A stretch of DNA of 64,000 nt from Manduca sexta. Lineage: Eukaryota; Arthropoda; Insecta; Lepidoptera; Sphingidae. This document shows, piece after piece, positions 31,004 through 43,600 of this stretch (within the stretch, counting starts at the first letter, position 1; each line of letters opens with the position of its first letter). The position numbers and the translations under genes were made by a program. The stretch is from positions 7,161,170-7,225,169 of the forward strand of contig NC_051134.1 in the NCBI RefSeq assembly GCF_014839805.1, given 5' to 3'. The notes under the pieces are model-generated. The model saw only the letters and a list, made by a program, of their open reading frames with translations. It was not told the DNA's origin and searched no databases.

Positions 31004-33371
31004 GATATCAATAATAATTATGCGATTCACCAGACAATATTTCCACACACTGCAGCTGTAATAAAAATCCTAATTCTAAATGCATAGAGGAATAAAAAAC
31101 GTTTGTTTTTCCCCAGTAAATTGTCTATCAGTGGCATAATTCAGCGATGAACGCGCACGGATGCTGCGAACGAGCTCCGCGCTCACGTCTGCCACGAGAC
31201 GCTATTATGCAAATAACCACTCGGCAGATATACTTCTTTATGTTATTTTTTTCGATGGAGAGGAATTTTTATGGGCGTTTAAGACGGTTTTTATAAGTGA
31301 ATTTGGGACGGTTTACTGAATGCAAATTATGTAATCGCTGCCGGTGATACTTGTTTGGTAATGTTTCAATGTTAGCTCAAGGTTATGAGGTCGTGATATC
31401 CTCACTATTACAAGGTCCTATGTTGTTACTTATGTTGTGACAATAAACATTAAAAAATTGAATGTTAGAAAAATTTTTAAATTTAGTTGAATCTTTGATA
31501 CATAGCCTCCTCCTTTTTTGAAGTCGGTTAAAAATATTTATTAGTGATGTTGCCTATACAGGTAAAGCAAGCGCTAGCAAGTCGAGAAGACGATTTCAAA
31601 GTGTTCTTATATTAATTGCTTTAAAGGTATTTCTTGGGCTGTGAATTGTGAAGTTCTAATTTCAACTTCAAAGTAGTTGGTAGGTTAGCTAGGTTAGGGC
31701 TTTTATTGTCCTCACCGGTGAGGATCGCGACGCGTTTCTCCCTTATTGTTTATTTAAAAATACATATATAGATCATTTTATTTCTTCTTCCCTGCCAGCC
31801 CGAGCTGGAATAAACAAAGAATTGTTTACTATATTTTTCATTTATTTTATTTTCAATATAAATTGTCTTTGTTTATATAAGCTACTTTAATTAAGTAATA
31901 ATTAAATATTCTCATGTACCTTGACTTATCATAAGTGCAACTATGTTCGCCTACGTTATGAATAAAGAATTTTATTTTATTTTAAAGTGAAAATTATCTT
32001 GTATATTACACTTAGATTAGAGAAAACCACTTGAGATTAGATTATCGATATAGACCCTCGCAACCAACAAAACACAAATTTTTCATCGTTATTAGGCAAC
32101 TGGTTCACATAAATTTAAAACCCCAAGAGATTTATTTTTATTTACGAAACATTTGAAAACAAACTGGTAAATATATAAAATAGTTGATGCTAGTTCTGTA
32201 GAAAGCAATAACAGGATGCCGTTGTAAAATTCTATTTTCCAACAAAAATGCCGGGAGCTTGCATCAATGACGGGCGCCGACACCGCGACACGCTGCAAAG
32301 AGGTTTCGCTTGTTCGTGGAACGAGTCAAGTCAGCCTGTCGATTCAGGTTTCAACGGAATTTATGCTGGAACTGGCTGGCAATAAAATTTATTGAATGTT
32401 TTTGTGCGATATTAAAGTGTACTATTTAAATTATACGTGTTAAAAGCTAAAGTATGTTGTAGAGTTCTTTTGTAACCTACTTCGTGTTATTGTCTGTAGG
32501 GGTTGATTTTCGCGGAACAGACTAAACTTAATGAGGGTTATTCGCAGGATTTGCGTGACTACAAGGCTGGGAGTAAAAACTAAGTAGGTTCTGAAATATG
32601 TTTGATAGAATTTGGAGTAATATGAGGGTAGTTGGCAGAACGAACAATGGGTTTCTTCTCGTGGTACTGCTATTGTATACAAACCTCACGATAAGTGGCA
32701 ATTAGATTTCAATGGCCAGTAATATTCTTGGACTCAATAAACATCCTCCCTCTCACCAAACCATCCTCTTGCCTCTTACTAAAATATCAACAAACGTCTT
32801 ACCATTTCTTTGCCAAGTAAGAGTTTGCAGATGGTAGTAATCACTCATCATCAGGTTTTATATCGCTAGGTTATCTTCTTTTATCGTATATTTATTCTTG
32901 GATCATCTTAAACTTTATGCACTGCCAGAATGCCAGCTTTGATTCTCAAATAAAAAGTAGTTGTATAAATTTGATATCACAATAGCAGCAAATAGATTCA
33001 TTCTGTCCTGCGCTGATGCAACGACAACCTACAACAATTACCTTCAGACATAACCAATAGCTTCTTCCCATTATTATCGTAATGTAGACATGTATTTCTT
33101 AAACACCGATACAGTTCCAAGAAGAGGCTGGCCTCGGTAACTTGTTTTACATGAATATTACATAATGTTATGTCCTGCGGGACTTTTCTTACGTTCTTGA
33201 ATATTTACTTTATACTTTTAATGGTATGAATTTGTATATTAAAACATGTTACTGAGAATTTCGAAGCGGGAGAGGGAGAACGAAACTCTTCAAGCGGTTT
33301 ATCTTGTATAGAGGAGTTTGTATGATAATATGTGAATAACGCCGCAGAATTTATAAAATAATCTTAATACA
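31004..33371. other. Non-coding stretch
   Basis: Holds the short repeat end at 31507-31535 and a T-rich 'gaataaagaattttatttt' stretch near 31960-31985, which looks like a retroposon tail. Two minus-strand frames (32092-32298, 32440-32682) have no domain. No gene is seen. Confidence 0.35.
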
Positions 33372-33440
33372 TTTCCTATTGAAAAAAATAATTTAATAGG
33401 AAAATGTTATTGGGTCTTTATGAACTCATGAAGACCCAAT
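33372..33440. repeat. Two adjacent hairpins
   Basis: First: 'tttcctatt' pairs with 'aataggaaa' (33372-33403). Second: ATTGGGTCTT pairs with AAGACCCAAT (33409-33440) around a 12-nt loop. They are only six bases apart. They could mark a decayed palindromic element or structured RNA. Confidence 0.55.
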
Positions 33441-33691
33441 ATGTATAAAGTTATAATATTTTTTCTAATTTGTAAAAATCACATTATATTAAAAACTGTA
33501 ACAATGTCATTTACATCTCTCGCGGTATCCCGTTCATGTCAAAAATGCCAACAATTCACAGAAGACCAATTACATATGGTTGTTACCTAAAGACCTGACT
33601 AGACAATTGTTAGGAAATCCCACCATCCGAGGCAAATTTCCAAGAGATATCAGCGGCGCCGCGCGTGCCTCCGCCCGCCGCGGCCACTTAC

Positions 33692-33819
33692 CAGAATTTA
33701 ATAGGATGGTCTGCAGTTTCATGAAATGAGCCTATTAAAGATTTAGCGTATGACATAATGTCTGACACTTGGTGATAGTACCCAACCGTGTTATTGATAT
33801 TATGACGGAGGTAACACAT
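33692..33819 (-). other. Candidate first coding exon with consensus donor (minus)
   Basis: An ATG at 33819 (minus) opens 42 codons and two bases, ending AAATTCTG|GTAAGTGG. The peptide includes VGYYHQVSDIM and LIGSFHETADHPIKF, balanced and coding-like. The intron side is a striking GC-rich patch (33645-33690). A shorter version could start after CAG at about 33754. No family is recognised and no partner exon is seen. Confidence 0.3.
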
Positions 33820-36800
33820 GATTATACAACAATAATAATAATTCATTTATTTTAGAAATCAAACATTCCATAGTGTAATAACAGTATTAATTACAGTTAT
33901 CAGCACTTATAACCTTTACATACATGATTCAATAATGTGCTCAGAGAACTAGAGGACGATCAAATTTTTGGGCAATAACAAATAACCGATTGTTAGTAGG
34001 TATTGCGTCGTGGTGGATGTAAAGAGTACCGCATGCCTTTGAGTGTATTAGGAAGTGAAAAAGGCAACGACATTCTGCCGCGAAAAAAAAAAACAGCAGA
34101 CATGCCCAGTTTGGGGAATGGTCAGTATACAGACTCGCTCAGAATATAAGCGGTCGGAGTGGTAGCAGGGCCGGTCAGGGTCAACATGCTTTCCTTATAG
34201 GAACGCAACCATCTGTTTCTCTTAAATATTGACAAATCTATTTAGCTGTAATCTTGACTCCAATGTAAGACTGGCCAAACACAATAGTAGTCCTAGATAG
34301 TTGAAGCAAGGATATACATTTTTTTTGACTGGCTGCCTCTCTGCCATCAAGTCATTCTGAAGGATTCTATCGCAGGCATATCGTGTCATAATAAAATCAG
34401 GTAAAGTATCGCTTTGTATTCGAACTCTGGATATTGCAATGCAAGGTGAGCGTTATGTCATCACTAAAGGAAGGAGACTATTATTAGTTAAGTTTAACTC
34501 TATATTTATATGTTGATTCTAAGGTATGAAATAAGATATAATCAAAGCTAACTATAAGCCTATAAACGTTTGAACAATAATTGTGTATTGTCTTCGGCGT
34601 AGTCACAGCAGATCATCTGTAAATGTAACTCCTGATTCAGATTTCAAAGCAAGCCGTTACAATTTTAATTAAACGCATTAGCAATCGAATTCCAACTTTA
34701 AGTGAAAGTAGGAAGTAGGATTATTCAATGACGGTTAATAGGTGATATGACGAAATGGAACTGAGTGAAGTAAAAGTAGCGAAATTAAGGATGTTACGCA
34801 CATGATGATAATTTTAATTGCGTATCGCGCGGTGATAATATTTTCATAAAGCTTAATGTAAGTTTTGCGAGGTTGATATTACCTAGTGTGCTCCATATAA
34901 AAGACATTATTTGAGAAGTTGAAAAACTTTGCGAGTCTTTCTAGACGACGAGTTGGAATAATTTTAGTGTTTGAACATTTGAATATATTATTATTTTTCT
35001 TTGACTTATTTAAAAACCACGAAGTTACAAATAATTTGTTTTACCAGACATTAATATTTAATTATACTATTATAATATAATGTGAAACATATAGCTATAA
35101 ATATATCTCTACATATTCTAAAATATTTATTAGTTACAACTTTCTATAGAGTACAGAATATATGTTTTGAGCTTATTCCTCAGATTATTCGATATACAAA
35201 CTTAATATTCAACGGTTAATTATCTCCATTTTTCTAACAATCGCTTAATGAAAATAAGCTCTCACCATCGATGCACTATTGAGTTACCTCTGTCCATTTC
35301 CGTGATAAAACTGAGCTTACATTAAGCTCAGCGAGTGTGATCGCCGCTTAAGCGCCATTTCATTAAGTTTCAAATGCTCGAACGTCAGACAATGCCGTGA
35401 CGCTCTAATGGCCGTGTTTATTAGATGTGCGCGCACTCAACGGTATCTCGTCAAATCACTTATATTTCTCGAGTGTGAACTAGAGATTATGTTAATGTTT
35501 TCACATTTCGGATATTTGAAATTATATTTTGTAACGAGTTCGGGTTTATAATTAGAATATGTAATGATAGGCGGTCGGTTGTGAGACAAAGCGTATAGGT
35601 TTATCCGAAGCTATCGCAATAATTCGATTCAATTCAACGGTAGTTATTGAAGCAAATATTTTGCTACTGCATTGATATAATATTGTACAGTCATTCTATT
35701 CCAGGTCACGTTTTTGACAGTATTTTAGATTTTAATTATTCCGATGATAGGAGGTAAATATTAAGAATAGAATCAAATATTAATAAAATTCTCAATTTAA
35801 TTCGATACATTTTGTAGCTTGCCAAGCAATAAGTCAGTCCCGAACTCAACGTCGGAGTTTCGATTCCGATACTCATATTTGTTCTAATAATATAAATAAT
35901 ATACTCGCAAAAATACAAATCGAATAATGTTTATTCCAATAGTAACTTCAACGTATCCTAAGTTACAACTGCTCAGCACATTCCATCCAATAAGGCGTCA
36001 TATATCAATACTCAAATTAACTCACAAGTTAACCGGATGTGAACAACTTCCGGCGGAACGCGAGGAAAACACGAATATTAACTCAACGTACGGCGGGTAA
36101 TTTATCAAGTGTCGGCAGTTTGATTGGCCGCTCTTGACCCTCAATGATGAATAGCTTTCGTGTAGGGTTGAGAGATATAGAATTCACTTGGAGTAAATTG
36201 TGGGTGGAAATTATATTCTGGGAATCGTGATGGTCAGCTAGCAATTAAAACCTGCATTTTGTTCATGGGATGGTTTGGATCGAAAAAATTATAGGTGATA
36301 TTATCAGGAGTCACAGAATATATCATAAATTATCTCAATCGTAGAGAAAATTTGTCTTCAGCAATAGACTTAGTATTAAAAACATCTAATTTTAACTGGG
36401 TGCTAAAGATGTTAGTGGGTCTAAGTTGACTTTCCAAACCGTTCGTCCCTCCCCGGAAGCTTGCGATGAGTGCTTGGAATTTAATTTATGCCCTGTGTGA
36501 GGAGCTGTTTTCGTATCGACAATTCGAACAGCTCCTACAAATTCTCTGGCCTATGTCCATTGTAAATATATGAATTGTGTCCACATAAGTTTTTATTAAC
36601 ATCATTGAAGACAAAAATAATTTAGATTCTCAGAAATTTCCAATTTTGGACATTCTAAAACTAGTCACATAAGAAAATATTATATAGAAAAATACATATG
36701 ATTCAACCAGCCCGTCGATCAACCGCACAACACACAATGCGACCACAACTCCGTCTCCAGTCCCTCAGTTAATATTGTATTAAGCTTTAACTTAGTTCTT

Positions 36801-37477
36801 AACTCCCAACAAGTTGGCAACACTTAAGACTTCTCTCCACATTAACTTGTCTTTGCACATATGAAAGTTTGTGAATAAACTGCGCTGCCGTGTTCCGCGG
36901 ATATTAAATACGTAATCTAATGTTGGATTTGTCGCTTGTAGACTATATTTGTAAAGTGGATTTTAAAATTTATTGGTTTTGTTTAATTTTGTCTGGTCAC
37001 AAGGCTAAGTAACAACATTAAACCTAATGGAGAATAAGAATGAAAGAAAAATACAGTTTACTCTAATATTAAAATTCGTTTAAGGATAGATGTTATATCT
37101 GCCTTACAAGGTGGATCCGATTTCCTTAAGATAGGCAGGGAAATCCTACTAATGATACTCTTTTCACCGCTTTGTCTTACAGGAATAAATTTATAAATAC
37201 ATTGCAACAAGCACAATTTACTCCCTATAACTTCACCCGAAGGAATTAGGAATTGCGAAAAAACCAACCACAAATCCAATTGCATTTCACGTACAATCTG
37301 GGGAATTGAAAACTGAGTGTATACAAAAATAGTGTGCGTTTTGAAACTTTGAATCAATTTTTAGTTTTCGATGCGAGGCAACGCTTTTACGACTCGGAAG
37401 CGCTTGTAATGTGACGCTTTCCCGTGAAGAGACCAGGTGGATTATTCAATAAATAATTTTATATGGACACGAAAAAT
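33820..37477. other. Long non-coding stretch
   Basis: A decayed tRNA-like B box lies near 34433 ('attcgaactctgg') and another near 35855. At 37146-37182 there is a textbook-like branch point and acceptor (TACTAATGATA, pyrimidines, TTACAG), but every downstream frame closes before a donor. The minus-strand frame 37058-37357 is antisense to this and shows no domain. No gene is called. Confidence 0.35.
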
Positions 37478-37605
37478 GTATCCTACTGCACCTAATGGTA
37501 AGTAGAGTGGCGTCCAATAGAAAGTTGACTGACGAGAGATGATCACCCCTCGACCGTCGGCACAATTATGTCGGTCTGTTCGAACCGGATATAAATAATT
37601 GGTAA
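37478..37605 (+). repeat. Family A dispersed repeat, 5' half
   Basis: 'cctaatggtaagtagagtgg', 'aatagaaagttgactgacga', 'gatgatcacccctcg', 'gcacaattatgtcggtc', 'ttcgaaccggat', then it ends abruptly. Confidence 0.6.
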
Positions 37606-38130
37606 GACCAAAATGCCCTTCACCTTATTCTCGTAAACAAAATAAATGCTCCTTAAAATATTTAATGACGAGGCATGATTTACACTGTGCTCGTGATTAT
37701 AGGTCATTAGAAATAGTTTTTATGTTCTCACTGGCTTCAATCCGGGATCAGACCAGTTTTCAGTCACAGTCAATATTCTTCTTAACTTTGTATTTAGTGT
37801 TTTTCGAAAAAATATGTAAAATAATTGTAACAGTTGAAAAGCAATTACCTTTTCCACGGCTCAGGCACTGTACGGACCTGTATAACCCTAGGTAGGGCCC
37901 CTTATGTCCCGGCAGGTTAATCCGTTCATACCGCTCTGAGTAAATGGAAAAAGTAGGCGGTTAGTTAGAGAGTTGGCGTAAAACTCAAACATAGGCGGAG
38001 TTAATTACTGGACGCGCGGCAGCAGTGCAGGCAAACGTGGTGCTGCAATTGAATTGCGAGCTTAGCTTTAATTAATAAAGTTTATTTTAATTAATTGATA
38101 TGGGAAAATTCATGCTTGAGATTGGTATTT
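37606..38130. other. Non-coding stretch
   Basis: The open frame 37599-37895 has no domain. Nothing else is recognised. Confidence 0.35.
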
Positions 38131-38200
38131 TTAGATAAGGCGATAGGCTCGATCTCTATCACATCATGGGACAACTATAAACTCGGCGAACAGCGCTTAA
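38131..38200 (+). repeat. SINE S2 body fragment
   Basis: 'aaggcgataggctcgatctc' then 'atcacatcatgggacaac' and 'actcggcgaa' match the middle of 38477-38722. Confidence 0.6.
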
Positions 38201-38476
38201 TATAATTTACAACCCTGCCTATCTTTTTGAATATTGTAGTAAGCGCATTCATCTTTTTTCCATTTGTCAAAGTTGTCAACAAAGTTACATACAAATGTCT
38301 TTTTATTAAGTTTTAAAAGTTTTTCATTACTTTTGAAGGACTGTAAAACAGTTTTTACGACTCTGTGCTAATTTTATGATGCTCTTGACGTTTAGCTACT
38401 AAGTTTACTGAGGGACAATTGAAAATTTACTTTAATAAATATGGCTGAGGAAATAAGAATGAAATATTTTATTTAG

Positions 38477-38722
38477 GACTGCCTCGGTGCCATACTGCAT
38501 GAGCGATAAGGCAACGCTCTGAAGTCTTCGGTTTGAATTCCGGGTCAGGCTAAGTGAAAATTTCGGTTTTTCTGCTGAGTAGCAGCCCAGTCTGGAATTT
38601 GTGCCCGATACGGCGACAGGCTCGCCCGCTATCACATCATGGGACGAACACATTTGGCGAAAAATGGGTACCCTGGTTGCGCCTCAGCATACCCCTTCGG
38701 GGATTAATGCGTAATGTTTGTT
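38477..38722 (+). repeat. Full-length tRNA-derived SINE (family S2)
   Basis: Starts 'gactgcctcggtgccatact' (A-box region), B box 'ggtttgaattccgggtcagg', body 'tttttctgctgagtagcagc', 'gtctggaatttgtgcccgat', 'atcacatcatgggacgaaca', 'tttggcgaaaaatgggta', 'ttgcgcctcagcatacccct'. It is in the opposite orientation to 4893-5129. The ORFs drawn across it on both strands are incidental. Confidence 0.8.
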
Positions 38723-39400
38723 TGTTTATTTTGATATATTAAGATACAAGATTCCTTTGGTATACTATAAAATATGTATTTCAACATTTATACTAAGTAA
38801 AATGTTTCGATATACATAAAATAACCACTTAAAACACTAATGTCCCTTCAGCACACTTTATTAATGACAACAATATTAACAAATCATGCTTCTATTTTCT
38901 TTATTACACAATTTTATTGAACAGTTTCGTAAATCTTTGTTTCTTAGTTTCCTAAATTGATACATAATAGGCCTACCAGACCTTTTATAATACTTGAAGG
39001 TTTGTTACATAACTATTTTCAAGTATGAATGGGGAACTTTAAGTTCACAGGAAAAATAAAAGAGCTAAATATGGAACAATAAAAAAATTGCTTAACTTTT
39101 CCTAATATTTTAGTCCACGAACTCAATATTATATTTTTAGAAGTCTATTGACTATTCAGACATCTTTACATTATCGCCCCCACATAATTATTTCCATTAC
39201 AGAGAAAGATCAGTACGTTTTCTGCTTCCTATTTGAAGTTTATTCAACAAATAATAATTAACTTTACATACAAAATTACGTGAAGAGAAATTAAATTATT
39301 ATAGAGGGATGAAGTACTGACAAATTATTATAATTAGCTAAACATTGTCAATTAGTTGACATTAAAAACAAACAAGTCTGAGCTAAACATTGACAAATAA
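38723..39400. other. AT-rich non-coding stretch
   Basis: No ORF or repeat end is recognised before the MITE. Confidence 0.45.
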
Positions 39401-39403
39401 TTA

Positions 39404-39662
39404 CCCCCTTATTCATAAACGTTTTTATCTAAGGACGGAGTAAAGCTGTGATAACAAGCCTGTTTCTCAGTGCCCAACGGCACTGAGAAATAGACATAGG
39501 GCCGTTGTGATTGGTTATTATTGTTGTATTTCAATATTAGCCAATCACAACGGCCCTACGTCTACGCACTGCGAAGACTGCCATGCCGTCAGCACTGAGA
39601 AACAGACTTGTTATCACAGCCTTACTCGATCGTTCGATAAAAAACGTCTATGAATAAGGGGG
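39404..39662. mobile_element. Harbinger-like palindromic MITE, 259 bp, TTA duplication
   Basis: Flanked by TTA at 39401-39403 and 39663-39665. Starts CCCCCTTATTCATAAACG and ends CTATGAATAAGGGGG. The terminal inverted repeats are about 70 bp ('gctgtgataacaag' against 'cttgttatcacagc', and 'ctgtttctcagtgc' against 'gcactgagaaacag'). An inner pair (GGGCCGTTGTGATTGG and CCAATCACAACGGCCC) makes nearly the whole element fold back. A TTA duplication is the mark of PIF/Harbinger transposition. It is non-autonomous. Confidence 0.85.
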
Positions 39663-39694
39663 TTAGTCTTTAATTCATACGATTCTATAATTAC

Positions 39695-39800
39695 CAGTGG
39701 CGAAAGGTGCAAGAGTTCCAAAAGGAAACCTGACATAACATTAGATACTAATATGCATAAATGCAATCTGCAAATCGTTTTAATGATAGATTCTACATAA
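39695..39800 (+). repeat. One-ended CAGTGGCG MITE remnant
   Basis: CAGTGGCGAAAGG resembles the left end of 6778-6942, 32 bp beyond the Harbinger-like MITE. The matching right end is absent, so the length is a guess. Confidence 0.35.
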
Positions 39801-40388
39801 ATTCTAAATAACAGAAAGCCGACGGGAATCTGGTTATATGACCCTTCCACCACTCATACGTTCGATTTCCTAAATGTATGGACGAATGTACAACTAGATA
39901 ATGGTACGCATCTTTGTCATAATACACGTTTTTTTGTAAGTCGAATAACCAATCCATATAAAACCATAACAAATCTAAACCCATTTCAATAAAAACATGT
40001 AATACATTTGTATCACTGTTCCCATCAATCTGTGTGCACACAGGAAGCTTCCGGCACAGTTTTATTTGCAATATCCGATGGAAGGTCGCGCCAACAAAAA
40101 AACTTGTTGAAACTGCCTGCAAACGATAAATTGGCACACCTACGCCTGCATGTTTAGACCAACTCCATAACAAAGTTAGAATACTTCAAACAGGGCAAAT
40201 TGTTTACTAGTTCGACGCTTGTGCTGTTACTACGGTCGAGTGTGAGGTTTCAAATTGTGTACCAGATCTTGAATACTTGAATCTGTACCAAGGCTTTATT
40301 TATTGCTTTCAAAGTGCAAGCATTTCTGCAGTTCCGTTTGAACATTGTAAGTAACAATAGGGGACTGGACTCATTTTTGTTCTTTATT
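39801..40388. other. Non-coding stretch, site of BEL insertion at its end
   Basis: Minus-strand frames 39614-39853, 39793-40173 and 40250-40492 have no recognisable domain. The last runs into the LTR and is not a gene. Confidence 0.35.
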
Positions 40389-40393
40389 ATTAT

Positions 40394-40634
40394 TGTTAAC
40401 GACAGATTGTAAGGAGTGACGCGGGAGCCGGAGTGTGCGCGATGTAATTTAGCCGGTAACATATTTATAATTTTTTTCTTATCTACCGACATTAGTTGTC
40501 TGCCACGATCAATGCGAGTGTCACATACGGCTGCCGCGTTATTCCACTTAAAAATATTATAATCGAGCTAAATACGTAATAAACGGTTTCTGAGAATTTA
40601 TCTTGCTTCACTAACGCCCGTGCAATAAGTAACA
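40394..40634 (+). repeat. BEL 5' LTR
   Basis: 241 bp, ends TGTTAAC...AAGTAACA (terminal TGTTA/TAACA inverted). A TATA-like TATTTATAA lies at 40462-40470 and a poly-A signal AATAAA at 40578-40583. It drives transcription of the element and is identical to the 3' LTR. Confidence 0.95.
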
Positions 40635-40636
40635 AG

Positions 40637-40655
40637 TGGTCTTCGAGCCGAATCG
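40637..40655 (+). other. BEL primer binding site
   Basis: TGGTCTTCGAGCCG begins two bases after the LTR. As I recall the insect tRNA-Tyr acceptor end, it is the complement with one C fewer. The first open codons of the long frame (a GTG at 40636) overlap this site, which argues that translation starts further on at an ATG. Confidence 0.5.
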
Positions 40656-40665
40656 AGTGAATCAA

Positions 40666-43600
40666 ATGTTCATCACACCACCGCCACGCGGCAAAATGGT
40701 TTCAACACGTTCCGCAGCGCGCACGGATCCGAGTCTAAAAGTTGAAAAACATGAAGTAGTCGAAGCGAGTGACCAACAACAACCTTCTGGAAGCCAAAAT
40801 ATTACATCAGATACATCCAAAAAGGAAGCAAAATCGAAAAAATCTAATTTCGAAAAACACGTCGAACATTTTGATGTACCCACTGAAAGTCGAAGAACGT
40901 CGGAGAAGTCTAGAAGGGTATCCAGTATTCCATCTACCACATCTTCTTCAAAATTAGCTCGAAGAAAGCAACTGGAATATGAAGCTGCAGCAGCCAAAGC
41001 TCGCATACAAATGGAATTAATTGATAAAAAACTGCAGGCCGATATGGCAAATATGGAAAAGTACAGTCCGCAAAATAGCATCGAAGAGGATAGATGCACG
41101 AATGGTACGGAAATAGAGGAGTGGTTAGAGCGTAGCAACCAGGAACTGGAATCGCAAAGGCGCGTCCACAAAAATGGTAAAAATAAAAAGGACGAGCCAT
41201 GCCCGCCGACCAATTGTGATGTCGGCACTGAAAGAACAACAGTTCAACAGTTGGTTACTGCACTAAAGGAGCTAACCCATACATCTGTTTCAAGTGGACA
41301 CAATGCTAACTTGCTCAGTCGCATTAGTACACCACGGGAGCTTCCAATCTTCTCTGGTGATCCCGCAGACTGGCTCGAGTTCAAACAAGCGTTCCACGAG
41401 TCCACACAAGTGTGCAAATTTAGTCCGACGGAAAATCTGTGGCGTTTAAGAAAATGTCTACGGGGAGCCGCTAAAGAAGCGGTCACAGCTCTGCTGTTGA
41501 GTGCATCGTCACCTGAAATCGTGATGTCAACACTGGAGCTACAGTTTGGAAACCCAGACATTATTTTGTCAAGAATCCTGTTGGATATCAAGAAAATGCC
41601 ATCAATGTCTCACGAGTATCACAAAGACATTGTACAGTTTTCAACCAAAGTGAAAAATTATGTAGCAGCTGTTGAGGCTCTTGGTCGACAAGAGTACCTG
41701 CAGGGAGTCAGCATCACTAAAATCTTGCTGTCTAAGTTGCCAACAGTGTTGTTATCAAAATGGACTGACTACAGTTACCCGCTTATATCCCAGGGAGCAA
41801 AGTCACAGCTGATTATTTTGTCCGAATTTTTATACAATGAAGCAATCAAAGTTTCTCACACGTGCGTAAATTTATTAAATCTACCAAGTGGAAACTACAA
41901 TAAAAAGATTTATGAAAAGCAAAGAAATCAGAATGACAGTCTATTATTGCATAGTACACAGAGTGATGAAAACTGTAATTTTTGTAAGAAATCAGTACAC
42001 AAATTACCAGACTGCAAGAAGTTTAAAAAATCTATGCGAAAGGATAGATGGTTTTTCGTAAAACGTAATGGTATTTGCTACAAGTGTTTAGTGTCAAATC
42101 ATGCGCGCGATAACTGTCCGGCTATTTCGTGTGATATAGACAATTGTGGACAAGCACACCATAGGATGTTACATTTTATACCCGGTGGACATTCACGTCA
42201 AAATAACAGTGATAACGCGATGCAAAACAGCGAATCATCTGCGGTAGTGCCGGCAATTAAGACTGTAACATGCATTAATAAAAACTGTACGAGGGTGTTG
42301 CTAAAATGTGTACCTATAAACATTCACGGACCTAACGGTGTTATCAGTGCAAACGCTCTGTTAGACGACGGTTCGACGGTGTCATTAATAAGTTCCGAAC
42401 TAGCTAGCCAAGTGGGACTGTGCGGGCGTAATGAGTGCATGCGTGTACGCGGAGCCTGGGACGGTAGTGAATTGGAATGCAACGTACAGCTGATCGACGT
42501 GTCGGTGTCAAACAGAGAAGGGACAAAATTTTCTATTCGTGTCCGTAGTGTAAATAACTTAAACCTACCGGTGCAAGACTTATCCTCAGTAAAGTGTAGT
42601 GTTTACGCTCATTTGAATAAAATCAAAAATTATAACATGTGTACCGATCGGATCAAACCCGAACTGTTAATAGGTCAAGATAATTACCATTTGATCTTAC
42701 CGTTAGAAGTGATCGCAGGGAAACCTAATGAGCCCTGCGCTACTTACACTCCGCTGGGCTGGTGCCTGCATGGTCAGGTGCCTCAACATGTCACTTCTCG
42801 TTCGCGCAAACGAAATTCAACATTATTTATCAGCGATCACGTCATGCAGTCGTCCCGCGAGACCGACTCTGAGCGGTTGTTGAGGGAAATGAATGACGAA
42901 GTGCGCAGATCATTTACTGTCGAGTCCATGGGAGTCTCTGCTACACCTAGGCAGAATACGGAGGAACTCCGCGCCTTGAAATGCCTCGAAGAAACTTCTA
43001 TTCTTGAGAATGGAAGGTGGTATGTTGGCTTACCTTGGAAGGATCGAAACTGCAAGATGGTGGATTCCTTCGAAATGGCCATGTCTAGACTAAGGAACCT
43101 GGAAAAGAAATTAAACGGGAATAATGACCTTTGCATTCGTTATAAGGAAAGAATTCTTCATTTGCTCGAAAACGACTATGCAAAGGAAATAATAAAGCCT
43201 CAATTTACACCGAAAACGTGGTACTTACCTCATTTTGGAATTGATAATCCAAACAAGAAGAAACTACGATTAGTTTTCGATGCCGCCGCCTGCGCGAATG
43301 GTCAATCTTTAAACAATTATTTACTTACGGGTCCAGATTTGTTAGTGTCACTATTTGGAATAATGTTGCGGTTCAGAGAAAATGCAGTCGCTGTAACCGG
43401 AGACATACGTGATATGTTTCTAAGAGTGAAGATTAGACCTCAGGACCAAGATGTGTTCCGCTTTTTATGGCGTGATAATCCTAGCGAAGAAGTTAGGACG
43501 TTCGTCATGACGTCTTTAATTTTTGGAGCTAACTGCTCGCCGTTCATTGCCCAATTTATTAAGAATAAAAATGCACAACGTTTCGAGTCTACGAAGAGAT

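Noticed and set aside
37058..37357. 99-codon minus ORF, and an acceptor on the plus strand at 37182
   Set aside because: No domain on the minus strand; plus-strand frames after the acceptor close before any donor.
40662..41239. Two minus-strand ORFs of 188 and 101 codons
   Set aside because: They are antisense shadows of BEL Gag; Ser/Phe-rich translation mirrors the Lys/Glu/Ser-rich sense frame.
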